Made by a program: the position numbers and the translations under genes. A stretch of 64,000 nucleotides of DNA from Burkholderia sp. WSM2230. GTDB lineage: Bacteria; Pseudomonadota; Gammaproteobacteria; Burkholderiales; Burkholderiaceae. The stretch is taken from NCBI RefSeq assembly GCF_000472445.1, contig NZ_AXAJ01000002.1, forward strand, positions 496,001-560,000, read 5' to 3'. This document shows, one piece after another, positions 1-7,439 of the stretch (its first letter is position 1; each line of letters begins with the position of its first letter). The notes below the pieces were generated by a model. It worked only from the letters and a program-made list of their open reading frames with translations. It made no database searches and was not told the origin of the DNA.

Positions 1-30
1 CCCGGCGGCATAATTGTAGGCGTAAGTTCC

Positions 31-48
31 CATCGTAGCTCTACGATG
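31..48. repeat. 18-bp inverted repeat
   Basis: CATCGTAG and CTACGATG face each other across two bases. Such a dyad could be an operator or a recombination-protein site at the element edge. No adjacent gene tells which. Confidence 0.35.
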
Positions 49-291
49 AGCTCGACCAGCGCAGGATTTTTATAAATTGTGCCCATTCGACTCTTCAATA
101 AGGCTGGCTTTTCTGTGAAGCATATCAGACCTGGGCCCCAAAAGATTGCTCCGCGCTACGTTGCTGACGAAGTAAGCCACCAAGCAGGATTTCGGCGTGA
201 TTTCCTAACCATAGGATGTGAAAGACCCGTGGGTCCATGGATCGTCCGGCGCCTGCGCGATCCCCGCTGTACAGTGGAAATACAGTTTGGA

Positions 292-331
292 TGGACTTGG
301 TTGGCCTTGAATGGCCTTGTTTAGCCTTGGT
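292..331 (+). repeat. Four phased 10-bp direct repeats next to the att scar
   Basis: Four consecutive 10-base units read TGGACTTGGT, TGGCCTTGAA, TGGCCTTGTT and TAGCCTTGGT, so the core TGGCCTTG recurs once per helical turn. They end 61 bp before the tRNA-Arg fragment. Tyrosine-integrase arm-type sites are typically short direct repeats flanking a tRNA attachment core, so that is the favoured reading; it is inferred from position and phasing only. Confidence 0.5.
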
Positions 332-392
332 TTTTCAGTTTGCGAGTTGCGTAAGGCATTGATTTATAAAGAGACCTTGCGCGCGGGTAAAA

Positions 393-437
393 CTCCGAAG
401 GCAGGGGTTGCTGGTTCGATCCCAGCCGGGCGCGCCA
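393..437 (+). other. 3' half of tRNA-Arg(CCG): attachment-site scar
   Basis: The sequence starts in an anticodon loop CTCCGAA (anticodon CCG) and continues with the 3' anticodon strand GGCAG. A variable region follows, then a T-arm with stem GCTGG/CCAGC around TTCGATC, an acceptor strand CGGGCGC, the discriminator G and an encoded CCA. The matching 5' half (acceptor GCGCCCG, D-arm, 5' anticodon strand CTGCC) is absent upstream. A tRNA cut at the anticodon loop is the usual outcome of integration by a tyrosine integrase, with the intact tRNA regenerated at the other junction. It should not be functional. Confidence 0.85.
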
Positions 438-596
438 ATCAAACAATTGCCAGACATCGCCAAACAAGCATTGGCTCATCATCAAGGGTTTAGGCTTCCG
501 CGCCCAAGCCTTCTCTATTTCCCCGCAGCATTCCGCGCACTCACGCCTTCCAACCCCAACCTTGTTCCCCGCACCCACTCCCGCTAGAATCGCCCA

Positions 597-706
597 GTCA
601 CTGGGGAGTAGCCTTCCTTCACGCGTCGCGTGAAGGAGAGCGCGTCAACATACTTGGCCTTTGGGTCATGGCGCGTTCGACCGGTCGGTTTGGCGAGACC
701 ATTGGC
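597..706 (+). promoter_or_regulatory. yybP-ykoY (Mn2+) riboswitch
   Basis: The hallmark blocks are present in order: GGGGAGTAGCC (603-613), a GC hairpin CTTCACGCG/CGTGAAG, GTCAACATACTTGG (643-656) and TTTGGCGAGACC (689-700). CACTGG at 599-604 can pair with CCATTG at 699-704 to close P1. These match the conserved core of the yybP-ykoY family, whose characterised members bind Mn2+. It lies 150 bp upstream of a cation exchanger, so control of that gene is likely. The following 150 nt contain GTCGGACG/GTCCGACC-type complementary segments that could form the expression platform. Confidence 0.85.
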
Positions 707-860
707 GCACCGCTTCGTTCTGGTCGGACGGGTAGCGGTGCGTCATGGTTCGTCTTACGTCCGACCGCGGAGCCGCTGTGAAATTACCTCGTCCCCTCTT
801 CGAATCCTTCCTGCGCCATCTGCCGCGCCGCGCCTTTTCCGTCGATGCACGGAGCCGCGC

Positions 861-1871
861 ATGACCGGTCTTCTCTTCGAACTGGCCGTCATGCTGGTCG
901 TCATTCTGGTGGCGGCCGAGCTTTTCACCAACGCGTTGGAACACCTGGGCGAGCGGCTCAAGATATCCGAGGGCGTGACCGGCTCGCTCTTCGCGGCGGT
1001 CGGCACCGCGCTGCCGGAGACGCTGGTGCCGCTGATCGCGATCGTCGGCGGCACGGCTGACCATGCCGTCAATGAAGAGATCGGCGTGGGCGCCATTCTC
1101 GGCGCGCCGCTGATGCTGTCCACCCTGTCCACTTTCCTGATGACACTCGCGGTGCTGCGCTCGCGCGGCATGGCCGGGCGTGTGGTGCCGGAACGCTCGG
1201 GCTTCACGCGTGACCTCAACTATTTCCTATTCGCGTTCCTGCTGGCTGCGGCGGCCATGTATGTGCCGCACGAGCAGCGCATCGTGCGCGCGCTTTTCAG
1301 CGTCGCGCTCGTCGGCGTCTATGTCGCGTATGTGGTCGCGACTTTCCGCGCGTCGAACGATCTCGTCGATGCGGGCCACGGTACCGAGGCGCCCGGCAAG
1401 ATGATGCTCGCCCGCCTCGGCGTGCCGACCAACCTCGCCACTATCGCCATCCAGCTGCTGCTCGCGGTGGGCTTGCTGGTGTGGGGCGCGGAGGGCTTTA
1501 TCCACGGCGTGCGGGGCGTGTCCGCGGCGTTCGGCGTGTCGCCGCTGCTGCTGTCGCTGCTGATCATTCCGATCGCGACCGAATTGCCGGAGAAGGTCAA
1601 CAGCATCCTGTGGATCCGCCGTGGCAAGGACACGCTGGCGTTTGGCAACATCACCGGCGCCATGGTGTTTCAGGGCACGTTGCTGCCGGCCATCGGCATT
1701 CTGCTGACGCCGTGGACGCCGCGCATCGAAGTCCTGACCGGCATCGTCATCACGCTCGCCGCGGCCGCCTGGCTGAGGCTCAACGCGCGCGAGCGCGGCG
1801 CGCCGGTGTGGGCGTTGCTGTTTTGCGGCGCGCTGTATGCGACTTATCTGGCGATTACGCTGACGCGTTAG
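861..1871 (+). CDS. CaCA-family sodium/calcium-type cation exchanger
   Basis: A 336-aa integral membrane protein. It has the two inverted-topology alpha repeats of the Ca2+/cation antiporter superfamily: GTALPETLVP at residues 48-57 and IATELPEKVNS near residue 240, whose acidic residues bind the cation. About ten hydrophobic segments are visible. The ATG at 861 is chosen because the upstream in-frame sequence is the riboswitch, and homologues begin with a helix like LLFELAVMLVV. With a Mn2+ riboswitch leader the natural substrate may be manganese rather than calcium, or both; this is inference. The gene stands alone, followed by a repeat-rich gap. Confidence 0.8.
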   Translation: MTGLLFELAVMLVVILVAAELFTNALEHLGERLKISEGVTGSLFAAVGTALPETLVPLIAIVGGTADHAVNEEIGVGAILGAPLMLSTLSTFLMTLAVLRSRGMAGRVVPERSGFTRDLNYFLFAFLLAAAAMYVPHEQRIVRALFSVALVGVYVAYVVATFRASNDLVDAGHGTEAPGKMMLARLGVPTNLATIAIQLLLAVGLLVWGAEGFIHGVRGVSAAFGVSPLLLSLLIIPIATELPEKVNSILWIRRGKDTLAFGNITGAMVFQGTLLPAIGILLTPWTPRIEVLTGIVITLAAAAWLRLNARERGAPVWALLFCGALYATYLAITLTR

Positions 1872-2007
1872 GTCGACGCCGCTCGCCGCGCGGCCACCCG
1901 GTCCGGGCGGCATTTTGCGCGGCCGGGACGCTTTACGCCGCCCGTCAGCTGGTCGGCGCTCGCCGCTGGGCCTGCCGCCGGGTCCGGCGACGCGTCAGGC
2001 AAGCCAT

Positions 2008-2130
2008 GCTGTGCCGCTTCGGCCCGCTGACCGGCGACGCAAATCCACGCTGTGCCGCTCCTGCCCGTTGACCGGCGACGCAAATCCATGCTGTGCCGCC
2101 TCGGCGCGCTGACCGGCCACGCATAATCCG
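2008..2130. repeat. Three tandem copies of a 41-bp repeat
   Basis: Units begin GCTGTGCCGC at 2008, 2049 and 2090 and share GTTGACCGGCGACGCAAATC-like cores with about 80-90% identity; a degenerate trace continues after 2130. Every frame can be read through in places, but the product is low-complexity and repetitive with no start signal, so it is treated as non-coding. Confidence 0.8.
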
Positions 2131-2356
2131 CGCTCTACCGGGCCGGCCCGCCCCCTTCGCCCGCCTACCTTGCAATACCCCGATTTAAAGGCTTTTCCCG
2201 TGCTAACTCCCGGAATCGCCCGCAGGGGGCGGGCGGCATAATTTCGACCATGTTCCATTGGCCTCGGTGCCCGTCAGTCTGGCGATGTGCGGCTCACGGC
2301 ATCCACCGCCATACGGGCCGCGCGACGCCGGCATTCATGTTCGAGTGATAGATATC

Positions 2357-3019
2357 GTGACTCTCAGACTTTTCGTGTACGGCTCCGGCGGCTTCGGTAA
2401 AGAAGTGATGGACGTCGCCCGTCGCCGGAACGCGGCGACCCGGCGCTGGGATCAGATCTGCTTCGTCGACGACATCCGCGCCGAACGCACTTTCTACGGC
2501 ACCCAGGTATTGCGCTTCGACGACGCCGAAGTCGCCCAGCATCTCGACCAAGCCGAGTTCGTGATTGCCGTGGGCGAACCGGCGGGACGCGAAAAGCTCG
2601 GCAACAAGCTGCGCGAAGCCGGCGCCCGGCTCGGCCAGGTGATCGACGTCAGCTCGCTCGTTGCCGACACTGCGTTGCTGGCCGAAGGGCTCGTCGTCAC
2701 GCCGCTGTGCTCCATTTCGAGCGACGCCAGGCTCGGCCGCAACGCCTGTGTGAACACCATGTCGATTGTCGGCCATGACGTGGAGGTGGGCGAAAACACG
2801 GTCGTCTCGTCGATGGTCAACATCGGCGGCGCTTGCGTGATCGGCGCGAACAGCTACCTCGGCATGGGCGCGCTGATCAAGGAAGGTGTGCGCATCGGCT
2901 CCAATTCGATCGTCGGCATGGGCTCGGTCGTGTACTCCGACATTCCCGACGACGTGATCGCCCTGGGCAACCCCGCGCGCGTTGCCCGTCCTAATACCGA
3001 CCGCAAGGTCTTCAAGTGA
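2357..3019 (+). CDS. PglD/NeuD-like sugar O/N-acyltransferase
   Basis: About 220 aa. The N-terminal Rossmann-like segment starts LRLFVYGSGGFGKEV, the nucleotide-sugar binding motif of PglD/NeuD enzymes. The C-terminal half is a left-handed beta-helix built from hexapeptide repeats (for example IGANSYLGMGALIKEG, IGSNSIVGMGSVV). Such enzymes acylate an amino or hydroxyl group of an activated or polymer-bound sugar. A GTG start at 2357 puts the GSGGFG motif at the expected distance from the N terminus; another GTG at 2345 is possible and neither has a strong ribosome site. It heads the eleven-gene operon, 12 bp before the acyl carrier protein, which suggests an ACP-borne acyl donor. Confidence 0.75.
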   Translation: MTLRLFVYGSGGFGKEVMDVARRRNAATRRWDQICFVDDIRAERTFYGTQVLRFDDAEVAQHLDQAEFVIAVGEPAGREKLGNKLREAGARLGQVIDVSSLVADTALLAEGLVVTPLCSISSDARLGRNACVNTMSIVGHDVEVGENTVVSSMVNIGGACVIGANSYLGMGALIKEGVRIGSNSIVGMGSVVYSDIPDDVIALGNPARVARPNTDRKVFK

Positions 3020-3031
3020 GATTGGTAATAA

Positions 3032-3271
3032 ATGACGAACAGAGATAAATACGATCAGGTGTTCATGGATTGCTTCGCCGTTCCGCGCGACTCGCTCAAC
3101 GAAGCGTTCGTGTATCAGTGCGTGCCGGCGTGGGACTCGGTCGGCCATATGGGCATGATCGCGGCGCTCGAGGACACCTTCGGCATCATGATGGAGACGG
3201 ACGACATCATCGAGTTCGGCTCGTACACCATCGGCGTGGACAAACTGAAAAAGTACGGCGTAGAGCTATGA
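3032..3271 (+). CDS. Acyl carrier protein
   Basis: A 79-aa acidic helical protein with the phosphopantetheine attachment motif DSVGHM (Ser36) followed by the typical IAALEDTFGI helix. It should carry an acyl group as a thioester for neighbouring enzymes. The ATGA overlap at 3268-3271 couples it to the AMP-dependent ligase. It is a dedicated ACP distinct from the fatty-acid synthesis AcpP: it lacks the canonical LGADSLD context. Confidence 0.85.
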   Translation: MTNRDKYDQVFMDCFAVPRDSLNEAFVYQCVPAWDSVGHMGMIAALEDTFGIMMETDDIIEFGSYTIGVDKLKKYGVEL

Positions 3272-4683
3272 AATCCGGGTTCGTTAGCCGGCAACATCCT
3301 GAACGTGCAGCGCTCATCACGGAGAGCGGCGTCACGCTCACGTATGCCGAACTGCATCAGGCCGTTGACCGGCTGGCGGCCGTGTTGCCTGAACGGCAAC
3401 TGCTTTTTATCGTCGGCGGGAACGATCTGCCGACAGTACTGTGCTATCTCGCGTCGCTCGCACGAGGCACGGTGCCTCTGCTGCTCAGCAACGGGCTCGA
3501 TCAGACGCAACTGAATCGCCTGATCGGCACTTACCATCCGGCGTACGTCTTCGCTGCAACCGGCGGCGAACAAGCGCACGCGCACGGCACGCTGGTCCAC
3601 GAAGAAGGCGCCTACGGTTTGTATCGCCGGGCCGAGGCGCCGCGCGTCGAGCTTCACCCCGACCTCGCGTTGCTGATGACCACCTCGGGCTCGACCGGCT
3701 CGCCCAAGCTCGTCCGGCTGAGTGCGGCGAATCTGCGCGCGAATGCGGCGTCGATTGTCGAGTATCTCGGCATCACCAAAGACGAGCGCGCGATCACGTC
3801 GTTGCCGTTCAACTACTCTTACGGTCTCTCGGTCATCAACAGCCATCTGCTCGCGGGCGCGTCGCTTGTCGTGTCGGACCGCTCGCTGATGGACGCCGCG
3901 TTCTGGCGGCAACTCAACGAGCATCAGGCGACGAGCTTTGCGGGCGTGCCGTACAGCTACGACATTCTGCTCAAGCTGCGCCTTGCGCGAATCAACATGC
4001 CGTCGGTGCGCACCCTCACGCAGGCGGGCGGCCGCATGGACCCCGCGAAGCTGCGCCAGGTCGGCGAAATCTGCCGCGAAAAAGGCATTCGTTTCTTTTC
4101 GATGTACGGTCAAACGGAAGCGACCGCGCGCATCGCCTATCTGAGCCCGGAAGAAATCGGGCAAAAGGCGGGCAGCATCGGACGCGCGATTCCAGGCGGG
4201 CGCCTGTGGCTGGAGAGTGACGACGGCCGCACGATCACCGAGCCAGGCGAAGTGGGCGAACTCGTCTACGCAGGCGGCAATGTGTCGATGGGCTACGCGC
4301 AACAGGCGGCCGATCTCGCGTTGGGCGATCTGAACGGCGGCACGCTGCGCACGGGCGATCTGGCGCGCGTGGACGAAGACGGTTGCTTCTTTATCGAAGG
4401 ACGCCGTCATCGTTTCCTGAAGATACTCGGCCTGCGCATCTCGCTCGACGCGGTCGAGCAGGTCGCCGCGGACAAGGGCTTTTCATGTGCCGCCAAGGGC
4501 ACCGACGAACAACTGGTCATTCATGTGGTGGACAGCCCTGAGCTCGTCGCCGACGACTTCAGGAGCGCCATGGCGAAGTCGCTTGGCCTGCATCCGTCTG
4601 TCGTCGCCGTCAGCCGCTTGCCGGAATTGCCGCGCCTACCCACAGGAAAGGTGGACTATCAATGTCTGACCCAATTGTCCTGA
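3268..4683 (+). CDS. AMP-dependent acyl ligase (acyl-ACP/CoA synthetase-like)
   Basis: A 471-aa adenylate-forming enzyme. Visible motifs are the P-loop TTSGSTGSPK (138-147), the A5 motif MYGQTEATAR, the A7 motif RTGDLARVDEDG, a hinge near RHRFLKILGLRIS and the A10 lysine in PTGKVDYQCL near the C terminus. It probably activates a carboxylic acid with ATP and loads it onto the adjacent carrier protein. It is shorter than typical acyl-CoA synthetases (about 540 aa), mainly at the N terminus. It overlaps the ACP by 4 bp and the LuxE-like gene by 22 bp, so translation is coupled. Confidence 0.8.
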   Translation: MKSGFVSRQHPERAALITESGVTLTYAELHQAVDRLAAVLPERQLLFIVGGNDLPTVLCYLASLARGTVPLLLSNGLDQTQLNRLIGTYHPAYVFAATGGEQAHAHGTLVHEEGAYGLYRRAEAPRVELHPDLALLMTTSGSTGSPKLVRLSAANLRANAASIVEYLGITKDERAITSLPFNYSYGLSVINSHLLAGASLVVSDRSLMDAAFWRQLNEHQATSFAGVPYSYDILLKLRLARINMPSVRTLTQAGGRMDPAKLRQVGEICREKGIRFFSMYGQTEATARIAYLSPEEIGQKAGSIGRAIPGGRLWLESDDGRTITEPGEVGELVYAGGNVSMGYAQQAADLALGDLNGGTLRTGDLARVDEDGCFFIEGRRHRFLKILGLRISLDAVEQVAADKGFSCAAKGTDEQLVIHVVDSPELVADDFRSAMAKSLGLHPSVVAVSRLPELPRLPTGKVDYQCLTQLS

Positions 4684-5744
4684 GCGACGTGCCGCAATGG
4701 CCGGTGTTCGCGCTCGCGAAGGCGGACAAGGAGCCAGCGCTGCTCGACGAACTGCAGCGCCTCACGCACCTTCATTACGACGGCTGCCCGCAATATCGCG
4801 CTATCGTCGACAAGCTCGGCGCACACCGTGAAGCCGCGACGCTCGCCGACCTGCCATTTCTGCCGGTGCGGCTCTTCAAGCACGAGCAGTTGCTGAGCGT
4901 GCCGAAAAGCGAAGTGGTGAAGACGATGACCTCGTCGGGCACGAGCGGCCAGAGCGTTTCGCAGATCTTTCTCGACAAACAGACCGCGGCGCTTCAGGTG
5001 AAAGTGCTGTCGCGCATCGTCGGCGATTTCATTGGGCCGAAGCGTTTGCCGATGCTCGTGATCGACTGCCGCGCGACGGTGGCCGATCGCTATCGTTTTT
5101 CCGCACGAACGGCGGGCATTCTCGGCTTTTCGATCTTCGGGCGCGATGTCGAATATGCGTTGAACGACGACATGTCGCTCAATCTCGAAGCCACGCGGCG
5201 CTTTCTCGACAAGCATCGCGACCAGCCGGTGCTGCTGTTCGGCTTTACCTTCATCGTGTGGCAGCACCTCGTTCAGGCGCTCGAAGCCAGCGGCGAAACC
5301 TTGCCGCTGGAACGCGGCATTCTGATTCATGGCGGCGGCTGGAAGCAGCTTCAGTCGCAAGCGGTGAGCGCAGATGAATTCAAGCGCCGCTTGCGCAACG
5401 TCGCGGGCGTTGGCCGCGTGCACAACTACTACGGCATGGTCGAGCAGACCGGTTCCATTTTCGTCGAATGCGAGCACGGTCACCTGCATGCGTCGTCGTG
5501 GTCGGAGGTGATCGTTCGCGATCCGCTCGACTTCAGCGCGCTGCCGCCGGGAAAGCCAGGGCTCATCCAGTTGCTGTCGGTGATACCGCACAGCTACCCG
5601 GGACATTCGCTGCTGAGCGAGGATCAAGGCGAGATTGTCGGCGTCGACGATTGCGCATGCGGCCGCCGCGGCACCTATTTCAAGGTGCATGGCCGGATTC
5701 AGAACGCCGAGACGAGAGGTTGCAGTGATACGTATTCCCGCTGA
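4662..5744 (+). CDS. LuxE-like acyl-protein synthetase
   Basis: 360 aa. It carries the adenylation signature SSGTSGQ at 91-97, the segment VHNYYGMVEQTGSIF and a Cys-containing C terminus (DDCACGRRGTYFKVHGR) typical of the LuxE family. There a C-terminal cysteine receives the acyl group from acyl-AMP before passing it to LuxC. In luminous bacteria LuxE and LuxC form a fatty-acid reductase; here no luciferase genes (luxAB) are nearby, so the aldehyde must serve another purpose. The ATG at 4662 lies inside the upstream gene; the 3' end overlaps the LuxC gene by 20 bp. Confidence 0.8.
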   Translation: MSDPIVLSDVPQWPVFALAKADKEPALLDELQRLTHLHYDGCPQYRAIVDKLGAHREAATLADLPFLPVRLFKHEQLLSVPKSEVVKTMTSSGTSGQSVSQIFLDKQTAALQVKVLSRIVGDFIGPKRLPMLVIDCRATVADRYRFSARTAGILGFSIFGRDVEYALNDDMSLNLEATRRFLDKHRDQPVLLFGFTFIVWQHLVQALEASGETLPLERGILIHGGGWKQLQSQAVSADEFKRRLRNVAGVGRVHNYYGMVEQTGSIFVECEHGHLHASSWSEVIVRDPLDFSALPPGKPGLIQLLSVIPHSYPGHSLLSEDQGEIVGVDDCACGRRGTYFKVHGRIQNAETRGCSDTYSR

Positions 5745-6942
5745 CATCCAGGGCAAGACCGAGATTCTTGCTGGCCGTCGGGACGGCGTGTCGAACGCGC
5801 CCGCACCGGTGTTCGACGCCGCGCGCGTGGAGTTTCTCGCGGACCTCTCGCGCGCGTTGCTCGCTCGCGCTGAAACGCGCTCGCTGCCCGACGTGGTCAG
5901 CTTTGCTTACTGGTGCCGGCGGGCGAATCTCACTCAGTTGGCCGCGAAGTTCAACGCTCGCGGTGAAGTTCGCATGGGACTTGGCCTCTCGTTTCATGTT
6001 TGCCCCTCGAATGTGCCGGTCAACTTCGCGTTCTCGCTCGCGTTCGGGCTGCTATCGGGCAATACGTGCGTGTTGCGTTTGCCGTCTCGCGCGTCGGCCG
6101 CGGCCACGGTTCTTGTCGAAGCGATTGCCGAACTGATGAACGACGAGCGTCATGCTGCACTGGCCGATTGCATTCTGCTCACCCGCTTCGAGCGCGACGA
6201 CGTGCTCAACCGCTTCTGGCTCTCCGTCGCTGATGCGCGGCTCGTGTGGGGCGGCGATAAAACTGTCGAGCACATGCGCGCGTTGCCGAACCGGCCGCGC
6301 TCGCGCGAAGTCGCGTTTTCCGACCGCTATTCGCTCTGCGTGATGGAACCGCAAGCGATCCTTTCGCTCGACGACGAAGCTTTGCGCGCGCTCTGCCATC
6401 AACTGTTCAACGACCTGTATCTGATGGATCAGGCCGCGTGCTCTTCGCCGCAACTGGTCGCATGGGTCGGCGCGCAAGAGGTCGTTGAGGCCGCGAAAGA
6501 GCGCCTGTGGCCCGCGTTCGTCAAGCACGTGGCACAGCGCTACACGCCGGAGCCGGTGAACGTGATGGACAAGTACGTGCAGGCCTGCCGCCATGCATTT
6601 GATAACGACCAGGTCGTTGCTGTCCGTCAGCATGCCAACCTGCTGTATCGCGTCGAGTTGTCCGCGCTCGCGGCGGACCAGGACGAATGCCGCGGCTACT
6701 TTGGCACGATCCACGAGGTCGCGCTCGCGTCGCTCGATGAACTCGCGCCTATCGTCAACGAGCGCTATCAGACGCTTACCTACTTCGGCGTCGACAAAAC
6801 GCAGTTGCGGGATTTCGTCGTGTCGCGGCGGCTGCGCGGCATCGACCGCGTGGTGCCGATAGGGCGCGCGCTGGATATGAATATCGTATGGGATGGCTAC
6901 GACGTCGTCGCGACTCTCTCGCGTATCGTGGACATTCAATGA
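5725..6942 (+). CDS. LuxC-like acyl-CoA/acyl-protein reductase
   Basis: 405 aa. The aldehyde-dehydrogenase-like catalytic motif DQAACSSPQ places the nucleophilic cysteine at 239, and the N-terminal domain has HVCPSNVPVNFAFSLAFGLLSG-type dinucleotide-binding features seen in LuxC. The predicted reaction is NADPH-dependent reduction of an acyl thioester to an aldehyde, with acyl supplied by the LuxE-like partner. The start is a GTG at 5725 preceded by GAGAGG at 5714-5719; an in-frame upstream ATG at 5635 would extend far into luxE without a ribosome site. The stop overlaps the next reading frame by an ATGA. Confidence 0.82.
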   Translation: MIRIPADIQGKTEILAGRRDGVSNAPAPVFDAARVEFLADLSRALLARAETRSLPDVVSFAYWCRRANLTQLAAKFNARGEVRMGLGLSFHVCPSNVPVNFAFSLAFGLLSGNTCVLRLPSRASAAATVLVEAIAELMNDERHAALADCILLTRFERDDVLNRFWLSVADARLVWGGDKTVEHMRALPNRPRSREVAFSDRYSLCVMEPQAILSLDDEALRALCHQLFNDLYLMDQAACSSPQLVAWVGAQEVVEAAKERLWPAFVKHVAQRYTPEPVNVMDKYVQACRHAFDNDQVVAVRQHANLLYRVELSALAADQDECRGYFGTIHEVALASLDELAPIVNERYQTLTYFGVDKTQLRDFVVSRRLRGIDRVVPIGRALDMNIVWDGYDVVATLSRIVDIQ

Positions 6943-6965
6943 CGCATCGGACACCTGAGGAACAG

Positions 6966-7439
6966 ATGGACAAGTTCAGTCTCAATTGCATCGAGCTGCA
7001 GGACTATCAGCCGAATCGCTATCCCTTCCTGATGATCGACCATGTCGACGAAGTGATGCCCGGCAAGTACGCGCGCGGCTACAAAAACCTCACCATGAAC
7101 GAATGGTACTTTCCGGTTCATTTCCCGGGCGGCCATAACATGCCGGGCGCGCTGCAACTCGAAGCGCTCGCGCAAATGCTCACCGTGGCGATCACCACGC
7201 TGCCTGGTCTGAAGGGCAAGGTGACGCACGCGTTGCAGCATACGGTGCGCTATCGCAAGGAAGTCTTGCCCGGCAAGAAGTTCGAGATCGACACTGAGGT
7301 GCTGTCGTGGAATCGCGGCATCTGCAAGGGACGCGGCGTGGCAAAGGTCGACGGTGAGATTGCGTGCGAAGCGGACATGCTGATCACGATTCCGGAAATC
7401 CTCGAGCAGTATCTGCCGAAGAAGAAGTCGCCGGTATGA
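6966..7439 (+). CDS. FabZ-like (hot-dog) beta-hydroxyacyl-ACP dehydratase
   Basis: A 157-aa single hot-dog domain. The catalytic pair of FabZ is kept: His52 in VHFPGG and Glu66 in GALQLEALAQ. The otherwise invariant LPHRYPF near the N terminus reads QPNRYPF. It should dehydrate a 3-hydroxyacyl thioester on the operon's ACP. The ATG at 6966 has TGAGG five bases upstream; an ATG at 6939 overlapping the previous stop is an alternative. A 4-bp overlap joins it to the GMC gene. This is not the lipid A pathway FabZ, which normally sits with lpxD/lpxA. Confidence 0.8.
   Translation: MDKFSLNCIELQDYQPNRYPFLMIDHVDEVMPGKYARGYKNLTMNEWYFPVHFPGGHNMPGALQLEALAQMLTVAITTLPGLKGKVTHALQHTVRYRKEVLPGKKFEIDTEVLSWNRGICKGRGVAKVDGEIACEADMLITIPEILEQYLPKKKSPV

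Larger units (their letters stand above)
1..392. other. Gene-free end of an integrated element
   Basis: No open frame here has recognisable protein similarity, and the base composition is more AT-rich than the rest of the window. The stretch ends where a half tRNA-Arg begins and contains phased 10-bp repeats and a short palindrome. This is what the outer edge of a genomic island or prophage usually looks like. The integrase itself is not in the window, so the element's nature is unknown. Confidence 0.5.

Noticed and set aside
321..578. Minus-strand frame containing LGSNQQPLPSE
   Set aside because: This peptide is the well-known artefact of translating the antisense of a tRNA-Arg; the region is the half tRNA.
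630..860. N-terminal extension of the cation exchanger
   Set aside because: It translates the Mn2+ riboswitch and its expression platform; no protein family begins this way and the ATG at 861 fits homologues.
1945..2258. Overlapping frames with repeated RGTAWICVAGQRA-type peptides
   Set aside because: They are translations of the 41-bp DNA repeat, in several frames and with no start signal.
3268..6942. A lux operon for light production
   Set aside because: LuxE- and LuxC-like genes are present but no luciferase genes luxA or luxB or luxG occur nearby, and the neighbours are ACP and sugar-type enzymes.
6966..7439. A catalytically dead dehydratase because LPHRYPF reads QPNRYPF
   Set aside because: The catalytic His of FabZ is the one in HFP (here His52), which is conserved together with Glu66.
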